Positions 1 through 7,815 of a DNA stretch of 64,000 nt are shown one piece after another. The notes under the pieces were generated by a model. The model did no database searches. It was given only the letters and a program-made list of their open reading frames with translations, and was not told the DNA's origin. Each line of letters starts with the position of its first letter. The first letter of the stretch is position 1. This DNA comes from Sediminitomix flava. Its GTDB lineage: Bacteria; Bacteroidota; Bacteroidia; Cytophagales; Flammeovirgaceae. Location of the stretch: contig NZ_QGDO01000002.1 in assembly GCF_003149185.1 (NCBI RefSeq), positions 434,001 to 498,000 on the forward strand, written 5' to 3'. The position numbers and the translations under genes are program-made.

Positions 1-329
1 GACTCTGCCAATGAACATCCTGCATTAAGATCTGGTAGAATAACAGTTTTTTCAGGGTTGATGATTTTAGCTGTTTCAGCCATAAAGTGTACCCCCGCAA
101 ACATAATAATGTCTGCATCTGTTTCAGCCGCTTTTTGAGCCAAAGCCAAGCTATCTCCTACAAAATCAGCCAAATCCTGAATTTCAGGTCTTTGATAGTA
201 GTGCGCCAAAAGGACTGCATTTTTTTCCTCCTTTAGCTTTTTGATTTCTGCAACCAAATCCAAGCCTTCCACTGGAGCTTCTGCATAGCCTAATTCTTGC
301 ACTTTATTTTTTACTTCTTGAGTCAGCAT
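1..329 (-). CDS. nadA: Quinolinate synthase NadA, N-terminal part (cut by window edge)
   Basis: Translating the minus strand from the ATG at 329 gives 109 codons before the window ends. The product is the start of quinolinate synthase, the 4Fe-4S enzyme that condenses iminoaspartate with dihydroxyacetone phosphate in de novo NAD synthesis (cytosolic). Visible family motifs are LAHYYQ (residues 41-46), GDSLALA (58-64), [11 protein letters not shown] (79-89) and [10 protein letters not shown] (99-108), whose Cys105 is the first iron-sulfur ligand. The remaining two ligand cysteines lie outside the window. A TAnnTTTG promoter box and a 21-base palindrome lie upstream. Identification is firm; nothing can be said about the C-terminal part. 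Confidence 0.95.
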   Translation of the reverse strand, partial: MLTQEVKNKVQELGYAEAPVEGLDLVAEIKKLKEEKNAVLLAHYYQRPEIQDLADFVGDSLALAQKAAETDADIIMFAGVHFMAETAKIINPEKTVILPDLNAGCSLAE

Positions 330-352
330 GATAATTAATCCAAGATTACCAG

Positions 353-373
353 GAATTATCTCCTAGATAATTC
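353..373. promoter_or_regulatory. 21-base perfect palindrome in nadA leader
   Basis: GAATTATCT-cct-AGATAATTC: two exact 9-base arms around a 3-base spacer, 24 bases upstream of the nadA start and downstream of the predicted -7 box at 397-404. The place fits an operator or a short leader hairpin controlling NAD synthesis. No regulator is visible nearby, so the role is inferred. Confidence 0.4.
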
Positions 374-396
374 ACTGTTCAGTATGATTAAGAATA

Positions 397-404
397 CAAA
401 TTTA
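397..404 (-). promoter_or_regulatory. Putative -7 promoter box of nadA
   Basis: TAAATTTG on the minus strand matches the Bacteroidota -7 consensus TAnnTTTG, 67 bases upstream of the nadA ATG. A clear TTTG -33 box at the expected distance is not seen. Confidence 0.4.
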
Positions 405-544
405 AGGGGTAATTGTTTAAAGGGAAAAAAAATACTGAATGGATTTAAAAATGAATGTCAATTATCGGTTACTTTTTCATGATGATTCTTAAAAATATGG
501 TGTTTAGTTTAGCTTTTTTATTAATGAAGCATTCGGTTAAAAAA

Positions 545-582
545 ACAACAGCCTTCAAGATAAAATACTTGTAGGCTGTTGT
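545..582 (-). terminator. Rho-independent terminator after the gene at 607-1443
   Basis: ACAACAGCCT pairs with AGGCTGTTGT (plus inner CAAG/CTTG); on the minus strand the stem is followed by seven T. Confidence 0.85.
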
Positions 583-606
583 CGTCTTTGATCAATTTCT
601 AATCAA

Positions 607-1443
607 TTAATGGCTTGGTTCGTAAATCAACCTTAGAAAAGAACTAAATCGCTCATGTTCTTTACTCACAGGAATTCCTGTTACAATACCTATCATTAGT
701 TGCTCTGAAATTTCTACACGCATTTGAGGACGAATTACCATATCAAAATTATCTCTTTCCAATACCTTATTCACCTCTACACCTATAAAATTACGTGTAT
801 TTGGTATCATATAATGGAAGTTACTATTGATTTCATACTGGCTGTGCCATTCATTTCCGCCCCATGCTTTATGGAATACAGGACCAGTATAAAGTAGTGT
901 ATGAAAATTATTATCCCAATTCTTAGCAGCAATCAAAAATGGATTGAATACTTGACCTTGTAGTATATCTCTGCCATTCATTCTATTTAAGTCAACAAAA
1001 GCAAACTCATGAATGTAACCAAATGCCATAGAAGTGAGGTGCTTTTCAGAAACTAGAAATGTCCATTGTGTTGCCAATTTCAAAGACTCAATTCGATTGG
1101 ATGGAGTTGTTTCAGCATTCCCGTTAGAAGAATAAAATGTAAACGGAACTTCAACTTCCAAACCTAAACGATCAATCGGTGCCCATTCATATTCTACTAA
1201 TGCTTCGTAAGCATCATAATCTCTATGATCTGTTAAACCAAAACCAACATTCCACTCTTTTTCGCCTTTTCTAGCTCCTAAATCTCGAATCAAATCGATA
1301 TAAAGTGGTTCTGCGTGAAGAATTTTAGCTGGTAAATCTCTTCTCTCCAAGTGTAGAGAATCCTCTGCTGTAATATTAGTTTGGGCAAAAGCATAGCCAG
1401 ACAACATCATTGCGAACAATGTTGTATAAAAAAACTTAGTCAT
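607..1443 (-). CDS. Conserved Bacteroidota exported protein, putative outer-membrane barrel
   Basis: 278 residues with an N-terminal signal peptide (hydrophobic stretch ending in GYAFAQ near residue 21). The mature N-terminus carries a very distinctive conserved segment beginning HAEPLYIDLIRDLGARKG (about residues 43-60), followed by alternating aromatic/polar strands typical of an outer-membrane beta-barrel. I recognise it as a family widespread in Bacteroidota without an established function. It lies 67 bases downstream of the small gene at 1511-1900, same strand, with a weak terminator between them, and has its own strong terminator. Function not assigned. Confidence 0.75.
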   Translation of the reverse strand: MTKFFYTTLFAMMLSGYAFAQTNITAEDSLHLERRDLPAKILHAEPLYIDLIRDLGARKGEKEWNVGFGLTDHRDYDAYEALVEYEWAPIDRLGLEVEVPFTFYSSNGNAETTPSNRIESLKLATQWTFLVSEKHLTSMAFGYIHEFAFVDLNRMNGRDILQGQVFNPFLIAAKNWDNNFHTLLYTGPVFHKAWGGNEWHSQYEINSNFHYMIPNTRNFIGVEVNKVLERDNFDMVIRPQMRVEISEQLMIGIVTGIPVSKEHERFSSFLRLIYEPSH

Positions 1444-1479
1444 GTGATTTGAAAAATTTATTAATCAGTAAAAAAACAG

Positions 1480-1498
1480 AAGCATTAAATAAATGCTT
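1480..1498 (-). terminator. Weak terminator after the small gene at 1511-1900
   Basis: AAGCATT and AATGCTT arms with a 5-base loop; on the minus strand followed by CTG and seven T. Only 7 base pairs, so readthrough into the gene at 607-1443 is likely. Confidence 0.5.
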
Positions 1499-1510
1499 GA
1501 ATTCGGATGA

Positions 1511-1900
1511 TTAACAAATGACCTGAGGAGGCTTGTAAGGAGGTGTTTGCGCTAAAGATTTAAATATCTGATTCTTCTGAAAACCATATTTCTTATTTTC
1601 AATTACAGTTTCAAAAGTGAGAATCTCAATTAGTGTCAGTTTAGAAAAAACAGCTATTTTTTTGAGAAGCTGATTTGATTGTTGCTGGTCTTGTTCTGAC
1701 GATTCAGGAATAGCATTGTCTTTTTCCATCAAATATTCTAGTACCCACTCCACTACCGTATCATAAGTATTAATATGATTATTCACAGCAGAATGGTATG
1801 TTCCATCTATACTAATATTTAGATATAGCAGAACAAGACTCCAAAGAAGAGCTGATTTGAATGAAAATTTGGTTTTAATATGTGTTATTATTTCCTGCAA
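1511..1900 (-). CDS. Small hypothetical protein with N-terminal membrane segment
   Basis: 129 residues. The only usable start is TTG at 1900, because an in-frame stop lies three codons upstream and the next Met is residue 57. Residues about 15-30 form a hydrophobic stretch (uncleaved anchor or signal peptide); the rest is polar and helical, ending in a Pro-rich tail, TPPYKPPQVIC. It precedes the conserved exported protein at 607-1443 on the same strand, and I recall similar small proteins with Pro-rich tails beside that family, which suggests a functional pair. No function known to me. Confidence 0.55.
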   Translation of the reverse strand: MQEIITHIKTKFSFKSALLWSLVLLYLNISIDGTYHSAVNNHINTYDTVVEWVLEYLMEKDNAIPESSEQDQQQSNQLLKKIAVFSKLTLIEILTFETVIENKKYGFQKNQIFKSLAQTPPYKPPQVIC

Positions 1901-2015
1901 TCGAAAACTTTAATAAATACGATGTTATTTAATGATTGCGAAAATAATCAAAAAGAGAAAGAGTGATTAAAATTTATTTTTAAGAAATGTGAATATAAAA
2001 TAATTTAAACACTAC

Positions 2016-3263
2016 TTATTCGAAATAAATCACATCTATATCACTCCATTGTATGTATTGTTGACCTTTTTCCAGTTTACGATCTTTATAGAGCAACAAA
2101 CCTTGATTACTAATACTCACATCGGGCGATTGACCTAACATCAACTTTCTTCCAGATTTAAGCTCGACCACAGTAAACTTGAAGTTATTAGGCTCAATTT
2201 TAGAGATTTTCTGAATAGGAATTTGGTACAGCATTTTTTCATCTACTCCTCTCAACACTTCAATACTTTCAGTTTTGTTGAGGTCATAAACTGTATATCC
2301 ACTGAATTTAGTCCCATTTTTAGTCAGTACAGTCGCAAAGATTCCTCTTTCACTTTTATACCTTTCAAAATGACCTCCCAAATCATCCAAACCATTCTCC
2401 ATTTGGATACTCTTAATTTCAGAGAAAGGAATTTCCAAAATACCCCAATTGTAGTTTTTAACTTCTAGAGAAACGCTGTTTAGATCAATAGTTTTTCGGC
2501 TTCTCTTATTTTGACTTCCATCAATCAAAACCATACCAGTATGATCAACCTCTATTGCTTGTACATCTTCGTCTAACCAATACAAATTTTCAGAGCTTGT
2601 CAAAAACTCTAGATTACCTTCAAACACACCATGTTTCGTAAAAACAGTACCATGATAATTCAATTTATCTGAAGGATAAATCTTCTTCGGAGGACGTTCA
2701 AAATCGATAGATTCAACATTCTGAAAACTCATTACCTGATCACCCCATTTTGTAGAAAGAATCAACTGCTGAGAAGCATCTAATTTCACAAAATGATTAT
2801 TCCCATTTTTAAGGAATATTGAACACAAATCTTCATGTACTTCAATTCTTTTGATATGTCCCCATTGGATAATAAAAGGAATACTTGCCTCTGGAGAATC
2901 ACTAGAAATCATTGCACTCCATAAAGAACTTAAAAACTCAAACTTTTGAGGTTCAGTTTCAGTATTCCACTCTCGAGAAACACCAAGTGTTGTAGCTTTA
3001 TTTTGTTCGCGGTAATAGGAAAGTTTTGAGGCGATGCCAAGACGGTCGACAAAGAAATTAGGAGCATCTTTATCAGCAACAAGCATATCATCCCACTGAT
3101 CAGCGCCTAAAAGCTCAATAAAGCCTTCAATTTTTTCACCATCAGAGGTTCTTATTTGTCCATAAATAAAGGATTCGCCTCTATATTCAGCATATAAAGT
3201 CAAATTCAATAGACAAAAAAAGCCCAGTAAAAAGTATCTAGCTTGTCTTAGTAAAGTATTCAT
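2016..3263 (-). CDS. Secreted protein of unknown function, 415 aa
   Basis: ATG start; signal peptide over residues about 1-25 (hydrophobic LLGFFCLLNLTLYA). The mature part is all-beta and contains recurring short segments in which a charged/aromatic strand is followed by K-x-G and a strand (for example VFTKHGVFEGNLEF, VLTKNGTKFSGYTVYDL, VELKSGRKLMLGQ), as in small beta-barrel repeats. It stands alone, divergent from the J-domain gene downstream in the map. I do not recognise the family. Likely periplasmic or surface-exposed. Confidence 0.6.
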   Translation of the reverse strand: MNTLLRQARYFLLGFFCLLNLTLYAEYRGESFIYGQIRTSDGEKIEGFIELLGADQWDDMLVADKDAPNFFVDRLGIASKLSYYREQNKATTLGVSREWNTETEPQKFEFLSSLWSAMISSDSPEASIPFIIQWGHIKRIEVHEDLCSIFLKNGNNHFVKLDASQQLILSTKWGDQVMSFQNVESIDFERPPKKIYPSDKLNYHGTVFTKHGVFEGNLEFLTSSENLYWLDEDVQAIEVDHTGMVLIDGSQNKRSRKTIDLNSVSLEVKNYNWGILEIPFSEIKSIQMENGLDDLGGHFERYKSERGIFATVLTKNGTKFSGYTVYDLNKTESIEVLRGVDEKMLYQIPIQKISKIEPNNFKFTVVELKSGRKLMLGQSPDVSISNQGLLLYKDRKLEKGQQYIQWSDIDVIYFE

Positions 3264-3499
3264 ATATTCTCTCCCAACTTGTAATAATACTATTGCCTCA
3301 CTTTAAAGTTAAGTTATTTTTCTAGATCAGACAATTGTCAAATTAAAGTAGGGAAACTAAGCGTGACTTTGTGCTGTTCGAAAGAGGTAAACTAACTAAC
3401 TTTTACTCATAAATAACGCTCTTCCATAAGTCATTCTGATTTAGTAGATTAAATATATTTTAAAAGGCTAATGACAGGGAAAAGCCATCTAGACTACAT

Positions 3500-4714
3500 A
3501 TGATTGATCTATATTCAATTCTTCATATATCTGAAAATGCTAGCCCACAAGAAATCAAGAAAGCTTTCAAAAAATTAGCATTACAATATCATCCAGATAA
3601 ACACCCAGAAAATAAAGCTGCCGAAGAAATCTTTAAAGTGATTAATGAGGCTTATAGTGTTTTATCTGATCCTCAGAAAAAAATGTATTATGATGCTCAA
3701 AGACAGTATCAGTCTTATTTGAGTTCTCAAAATCAGTCGACACATACATCTCCATATTTTCATCAGAGTTATAGCCAATCTCCTTCATATTCACATGAGA
3801 CTAATTACGAGGCAGGAAGTTCAACTTATGAGCAAAGACTTAAACAAGAGCGACAAACGACTCGCATAATTTTTCTCTCTATTTTATCTTTTATACTTAT
3901 TTCTGTCTTTTTTTCAATGGGAATGGAATACCATCGAATGCGAAAAATTGAGAAAATGAGTGCTCAGAAGGATATTATCTTTAAAGAAATCAATAGTTAT
4001 GTAAGTCACAGAAACTTCTCGAGTGCACTGCATGATGTAGACAGCATCATTACTTCCGTTCCAGAGTTTTCAGATGCCATACTTCTAAAAACACAAATCT
4101 TAGATTCTTTAGCCAATTATACAGACTCTTTATTCAAGGTTAATGAATACGGGCAGGTTGTGGAATCCATTTCAATAATTGAGGACTACGACCCAAATAT
4201 GGATTATAAGTGGTTAATAAAACGCTCAAAATGTCAGCAACTGCAAGGAGATTACATTCAAGCCTTAAATACTTTATATATTCTGATAAATAAGAAACCA
4301 CAGAACTTAGATGCTCACAATGAAATTGCCTCAATTATGTTTTATCAGTTCAATCAAAAAGATATTGGATTAAGGTATATGGATCGGGCAACGGAGTTAA
4401 TTGTGGAAGATTATGAAAAAAAATATGGCAAAGCCTATGCGATCTTAGTCCCTCCTCAAAAAACTCCAGAACTTCATTATCAGATTTTTCTGAAAAAAGC
4501 AGAAATGTATTTTGAACTAGAAAGATACAAAGCATCTTTGGAAGCATTGGATTGGGCACTTTATTTGCGACCTGAAGCGGTAGACCCTATAATTTTAAAG
4601 GGAAAAAACTTAGCGAACTTGGGAGAAGCTAAAAAAGCCTGTAATTTATGGAAAGAAGCCAGAAATAAAGGCTCATTAGAAAGCATTCATCTGATTGAAC
4701 TTCATTGTAGATAA
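3500..4714 (+). CDS. Membrane-anchored J-domain protein with TPR repeats
   Basis: 404 residues. Residues 3-68 form a canonical J domain with the HPD motif intact ([15 protein letters not shown]), the part that stimulates the ATPase of DnaK. A Ser/Gln/Tyr-rich linker (about 72-115) leads to one transmembrane helix (about 123-142), and the rest (about 160-400) reads as helical tetratricopeptide-like repeats. With the J domain cytoplasmic, the TPR part would lie in the periplasm. It lacks the Gly/Phe and zinc regions of DnaJ, so it is a specialised co-chaperone rather than DnaJ itself. Client unknown. Confidence 0.8.
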   Translation: MIDLYSILHISENASPQEIKKAFKKLALQYHPDKHPENKAAEEIFKVINEAYSVLSDPQKKMYYDAQRQYQSYLSSQNQSTHTSPYFHQSYSQSPSYSHETNYEAGSSTYEQRLKQERQTTRIIFLSILSFILISVFFSMGMEYHRMRKIEKMSAQKDIIFKEINSYVSHRNFSSALHDVDSIITSVPEFSDAILLKTQILDSLANYTDSLFKVNEYGQVVESISIIEDYDPNMDYKWLIKRSKCQQLQGDYIQALNTLYILINKKPQNLDAHNEIASIMFYQFNQKDIGLRYMDRATELIVEDYEKKYGKAYAILVPPQKTPELHYQIFLKKAEMYFELERYKASLEALDWALYLRPEAVDPIILKGKNLANLGEAKKACNLWKEARNKGSLESIHLIELHCR

Positions 4715-4806
4715 TTCTTTAAGTATACAGTGGTATTAATCATGAATGCTCGTCACCTCATTTTCCTATTTTATAATTAAGGACGTACTCAACTTATTTT
4801 TGAGCG

Positions 4807-5493
4807 ATGCATTTTCTGATATCTATCATTACATACCTATTACCTTTATTTTATTCAACAACATATACAACAAGCGAAGAAGCGCCGACTTATATACATC
4901 AAAAATTCAAAAAACATAGTGCCAACGAACTTTACGATTTACATATAGAATATCCGTATTTTTTGATTGATAACGAGAATAAAAGCCACAAGCTCAATCT
5001 TAGTATTCAATCTATCATGACTTCAGCTTTAAAAGATTTTCAACATCAGCATAAAAAACGTTCAAAAAAAGTAAACCAAAACGGTTTTAGTTATTTCAAC
5101 CTTTCTTATGAAGTCGTTTACTTGTCAGAATCTATTCTGAGTCTAAAATTCATAAATACATTATTCTATCATGGAGAAGCAAGCGAGAAAGAAAAAGTAT
5201 CGACACTTAACTTTGACTTGAAGAACAATAAAATCTTAAAAATCAAGAGCATTTTTGATATTGAAACGGATAACCTACGTAGTTCAATTCTGAGTCTAAT
5301 CATGGAAAAATCGAGCTGTTACTGTAACCGATATTCAGTGTACAAACAATTCTGTATCGCAAAAGAGGGAATCTATTTTTATGGCGATGATTATTCTTGT
5401 CCTGAAAACTGCTCTACGGTGACCACTTTTTTGTCATGGAGTGATTTAGAAGATTTTTCATTAAACCCCTTATTTGCTCAACACCTTCTCTAA
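4807..5493 (+). CDS. DUF3298-like exported protein
   Basis: 228 residues with a short hydrophobic N-terminus (about 1-20). The C-terminal half has the pattern of the DUF3298/RsiV-like domain: a YHGEA segment in place of the usual Y-x-G-G-A-H, then LNFDLKNNKILKIKSIFD, and an end segment VTTFLSWSDLEDF-x-NPLF corresponding to the family's closing strand and helix. Four cysteines cluster at about residues 165-176 and two more at 197-201, which may form disulfides outside the cytoplasm. It follows the J-domain gene by about 90 bases. Substrate or partner unknown. Confidence 0.55.
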   Translation: MHFLISIITYLLPLFYSTTYTTSEEAPTYIHQKFKKHSANELYDLHIEYPYFLIDNENKSHKLNLSIQSIMTSALKDFQHQHKKRSKKVNQNGFSYFNLSYEVVYLSESILSLKFINTLFYHGEASEKEKVSTLNFDLKNNKILKIKSIFDIETDNLRSSILSLIMEKSSCYCNRYSVYKQFCIAKEGIYFYGDDYSCPENCSTVTTFLSWSDLEDFSLNPLFAQHLL

Positions 5494-5583
5494 TTTTAAC
5501 TCTGAATCTTTAGAAAGTATTAAACTTTAACAACATAGCCTTAATTTTCTGACAAGACTGTTATAGCTAAAATTATTTTTTTC

Positions 5584-5591
5584 TAAATTTG
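5584..5591 (+). promoter_or_regulatory. Putative -7 promoter box of asnS
   Basis: TAAATTTG matches TAnnTTTG, giving a leader of about 100 bases before the GTG start at 5699. Confidence 0.45.
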
Positions 5592-5600
5592 AATGATCGA

Positions 5601-5650
5601 CCCTCAATAGAGGGTTTTATTGTTTAAATCGTCTGTAAAGTCATGACTTT
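5601..5650 (+). promoter_or_regulatory. asnS leader with small hairpin and 14-base palindrome
   Basis: CCCTC-aata-GAGGG at 5601-5614 is followed by TTTTATTGTTT and resembles a very short terminator close to the predicted transcript start; AAAGTCATGACTTT at 5637-5650 is an exact palindrome. Either could regulate asnS; there is no direct proof. Confidence 0.3.
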
Positions 5651-5698
5651 TTCTAAAGTTGTCGGCTTTATTTTGTAAACCTTAAACTTTTTGCAAAA

Positions 5699-7129
5699 GT
5701 GAGAAGAACGAAAATCAAAGAGCTAATTGCTCAAGGAGAAATCGGTAGCAAAGTTAATGTAAAAGGATGGGTAAGAACCTTCCGTAATAATCAGTTTATC
5801 GCCATTAATGATGGCTCAACTATCAATAATATCCAAGCCGTTGTTGATTTTCAGAATACAGACGAGAATTTGTTGAAAAGAATCACAACAGGAGCAGCTA
5901 TTTCTGTTGATGGAGAAATACATGAATCAATGGGTAAAGGTCAGCGTATCGAGATCAAAGCTGAAAGCATTGAGATCTTAGGAGATGCTGATCCTGAAGA
6001 ATACCCATTGCAACCAAAGAAACACTCTTTGGAATTCTTGAGAGAAAAAGCACACTTGCGTCCACGTACAAACACAATTTCTGCGGTTATGCGTGTTCGT
6101 CATCACTTGGCATACGGTATCCACAAATTCTTTAACGACAAAGGATTTGCTTATATGCACACGCCAGTGATCACTGCTTCAGATGCTGAAGGTGCTGGTG
6201 AAACTTTCCGAGTAACTACAATGGATTTGGATAATCCTGCTCGTACAGAAGAAGGGAAGCTAGATTTCTCAAAGGATTTCTTTGCGAAAGAAACAAACCT
6301 TACTGTATCGGGACAATTGGAAGCTGAAGTTGGGGCAATGTCTCTTGGTGAAGTTTATACTTTTGGTCCTACTTTCCGTGCAGAAAACTCAAACACAACT
6401 CGTCACCTTGCTGAGTTCTGGATGATTGAGCCAGAAATGGCATTCTACAATCTAAAGGACAATATGGACTTGGTTGAGGAAATGTTGAAGTATTTGATCA
6501 ACTATGCAATGGAACACTGTGCTGATGACCTTGCATTCTTAGATCAAAGATATGCACAAGAGCAGAAATCAAAGCCTCAAGCAGAACGTTCGGAATTAGG
6601 TTTGCTTGATCGTTTGAAGTTTGTTGTTGAAAATGAATTTGAGCGTTTGACATACTCTGAGGCTATCGACGTATTGTTGAACTCAAAAATGCACAAGAAG
6701 AAGAAATTCAAATACACCGTTGAATGGGGTATTGACCTTCAGTCTGAGCATGAGCGTTACTTGGTTGAAAAAGAATATAAAAAGCCAGTTATCCTTACTG
6801 ATTATCCTAAAGACATTAAAGCTTTCTATATGAAGCAAAATGAGGATGGAAAAACTGTAGGAGCAATGGACGTTCTTTTCCCAGGTATTGGTGAAATTGT
6901 AGGTGGTTCTGAAAGAGAAACTGACTATGACAAACTAGTTCAGAGAATGGTTGAAATGGATGTTCCTCAAGAAGACCTATGGTGGTACTTGGAGCTTCGT
7001 AAGTTTGGTACAGCTCCTCACTCAGGGTTCGGTCTTGGTTTTGAGCGTCTGATCTTATTCGTTACAGGAATGGGTAACATTCGTGACGTAATTCCTTTCC
7101 CAAGATTCCCACAGTCAGCAGAATTCTAG
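5699..7129 (+). CDS. asnS: Asparaginyl-tRNA synthetase
   Basis: 476 residues, class IIb aminoacyl-tRNA synthetase charging tRNA-Asn in the cytosol. The N-terminal OB-fold anticodon-binding domain (about 1-105) is followed by the class II catalytic core: motif 2 region [15 protein letters not shown] with [15 protein letters not shown] behind it, and motif 3 near the C-terminus, [15 protein letters not shown] followed by [16 protein letters not shown]. Length is normal. The start is GTG; no in-frame ATG exists between it and the upstream stop at 5654. The leader contains a small hairpin and a palindrome, and a bidirectional terminator follows. Confidence 0.96.
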   Translation: MRRTKIKELIAQGEIGSKVNVKGWVRTFRNNQFIAINDGSTINNIQAVVDFQNTDENLLKRITTGAAISVDGEIHESMGKGQRIEIKAESIEILGDADPEEYPLQPKKHSLEFLREKAHLRPRTNTISAVMRVRHHLAYGIHKFFNDKGFAYMHTPVITASDAEGAGETFRVTTMDLDNPARTEEGKLDFSKDFFAKETNLTVSGQLEAEVGAMSLGEVYTFGPTFRAENSNTTRHLAEFWMIEPEMAFYNLKDNMDLVEEMLKYLINYAMEHCADDLAFLDQRYAQEQKSKPQAERSELGLLDRLKFVVENEFERLTYSEAIDVLLNSKMHKKKKFKYTVEWGIDLQSEHERYLVEKEYKKPVILTDYPKDIKAFYMKQNEDGKTVGAMDVLFPGIGEIVGGSERETDYDKLVQRMVEMDVPQEDLWWYLELRKFGTAPHSGFGLGFERLILFVTGMGNIRDVIPFPRFPQSAEF

Positions 7130-7152
7130 GATTAAATAATTCATCAGTTAAT

Positions 7153-7192
7153 AAAAAAAGCCTTAGATATTGAATAATCTAAGGCTTTTTTT
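7153..7192. terminator. Bidirectional terminator between asnS and the minus-strand operon
   Basis: Exact 16-base stem (AAAAAAAGCCTTAGAT with its complement) and an 8-base loop; T tracts on both strands. It closes asnS on the plus strand and the 17.9-7.2 kb operon on the minus strand. Confidence 0.92.
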
Positions 7193-7195
7193 ATT

Positions 7196-7807
7196 TCAAT
7201 TTTTTTCTCGTTCTAGAAGTATTCTTTTAGCTATTGAATCAATCTTAGAACCAAATAGCTTTTTCATGTAACTATCTCCTGTGAAATAAAAATGAATGTA
7301 AACAGCGCTACTCCATAGTGCTCCAACTAACACTCCTATCACGCCCCCAAATATTAAAGAAGAAAAACCACCTACATTTTTATAAGACAAAAACATAGAT
7401 AATAATAGTGAAATCAAAACCACCATTTTAGTAGTTCTGACTCTTTGACTTTCTTTTAAAGGTCTAATTATTGCCAACAAAGACATTCTTTCTAAAGGAC
7501 TTGATGGATATAAGTATCGCCAACGTTTTGTAGTATGATTAATAACAGCCAAATAATATTTCCCAAATTGAAGAAAAGTTAATTCGTGGTTAGTTCTTAT
7601 AAAATTGGAAAGATCTTGTCTTATACTTATAGGGACTTCATTCCCTTGATTATCAACTAACCAAAGCGTTGAATTATTTACATACTTATACTCTAAATCA
7701 GATAGTCGATTATTATTTCTAACAGATTTTATTTTTAAATCAGTAGCTTTCCCAGAAATAGTATTTACTTGAAAGCTGTTTCCAAATAATGAAATTGTGT
7801 CTTTCAT
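7196..7807 (-). CDS. Two-TM membrane protein of unknown function
   Basis: The open frame starts at 7840, but that start overlaps the end of the WD40-caspase gene by 25 bases; the ATG at 7807 lies 8 bases after that gene's stop and gives MKDTISLFGNSFQVN, so I use it (203 residues). Residues about 1-110 look like a small beta-rich cytoplasmic domain; two hydrophobic helices follow (about 125-142 and 147-170), then a basic tail (KRILLEREKN). Last gene of the putative four-gene operon, directly before the terminator at 7153-7192. Similar proteins exist in other Bacteroidota to my recollection, but no function is known to me. Confidence 0.6.
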   Translation of the reverse strand: MKDTISLFGNSFQVNTISGKATDLKIKSVRNNNRLSDLEYKYVNNSTLWLVDNQGNEVPISIRQDLSNFIRTNHELTFLQFGKYYLAVINHTTKRWRYLYPSSPLERMSLLAIIRPLKESQRVRTTKMVVLISLLLSMFLSYKNVGGFSSLIFGGVIGVLVGALWSSAVYIHFYFTGDSYMKKLFGSKIDSIAKRILLEREKN

Positions 7808-7815
7808 TTCACTTT

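Noticed and set aside
607-1443. A purine-synthase name that I recall being attached to similar proteins
   Set aside because: The protein has a signal peptide, is far too short and has no ATP-grasp, PurM or glutaminase features; such a label would be wrong.
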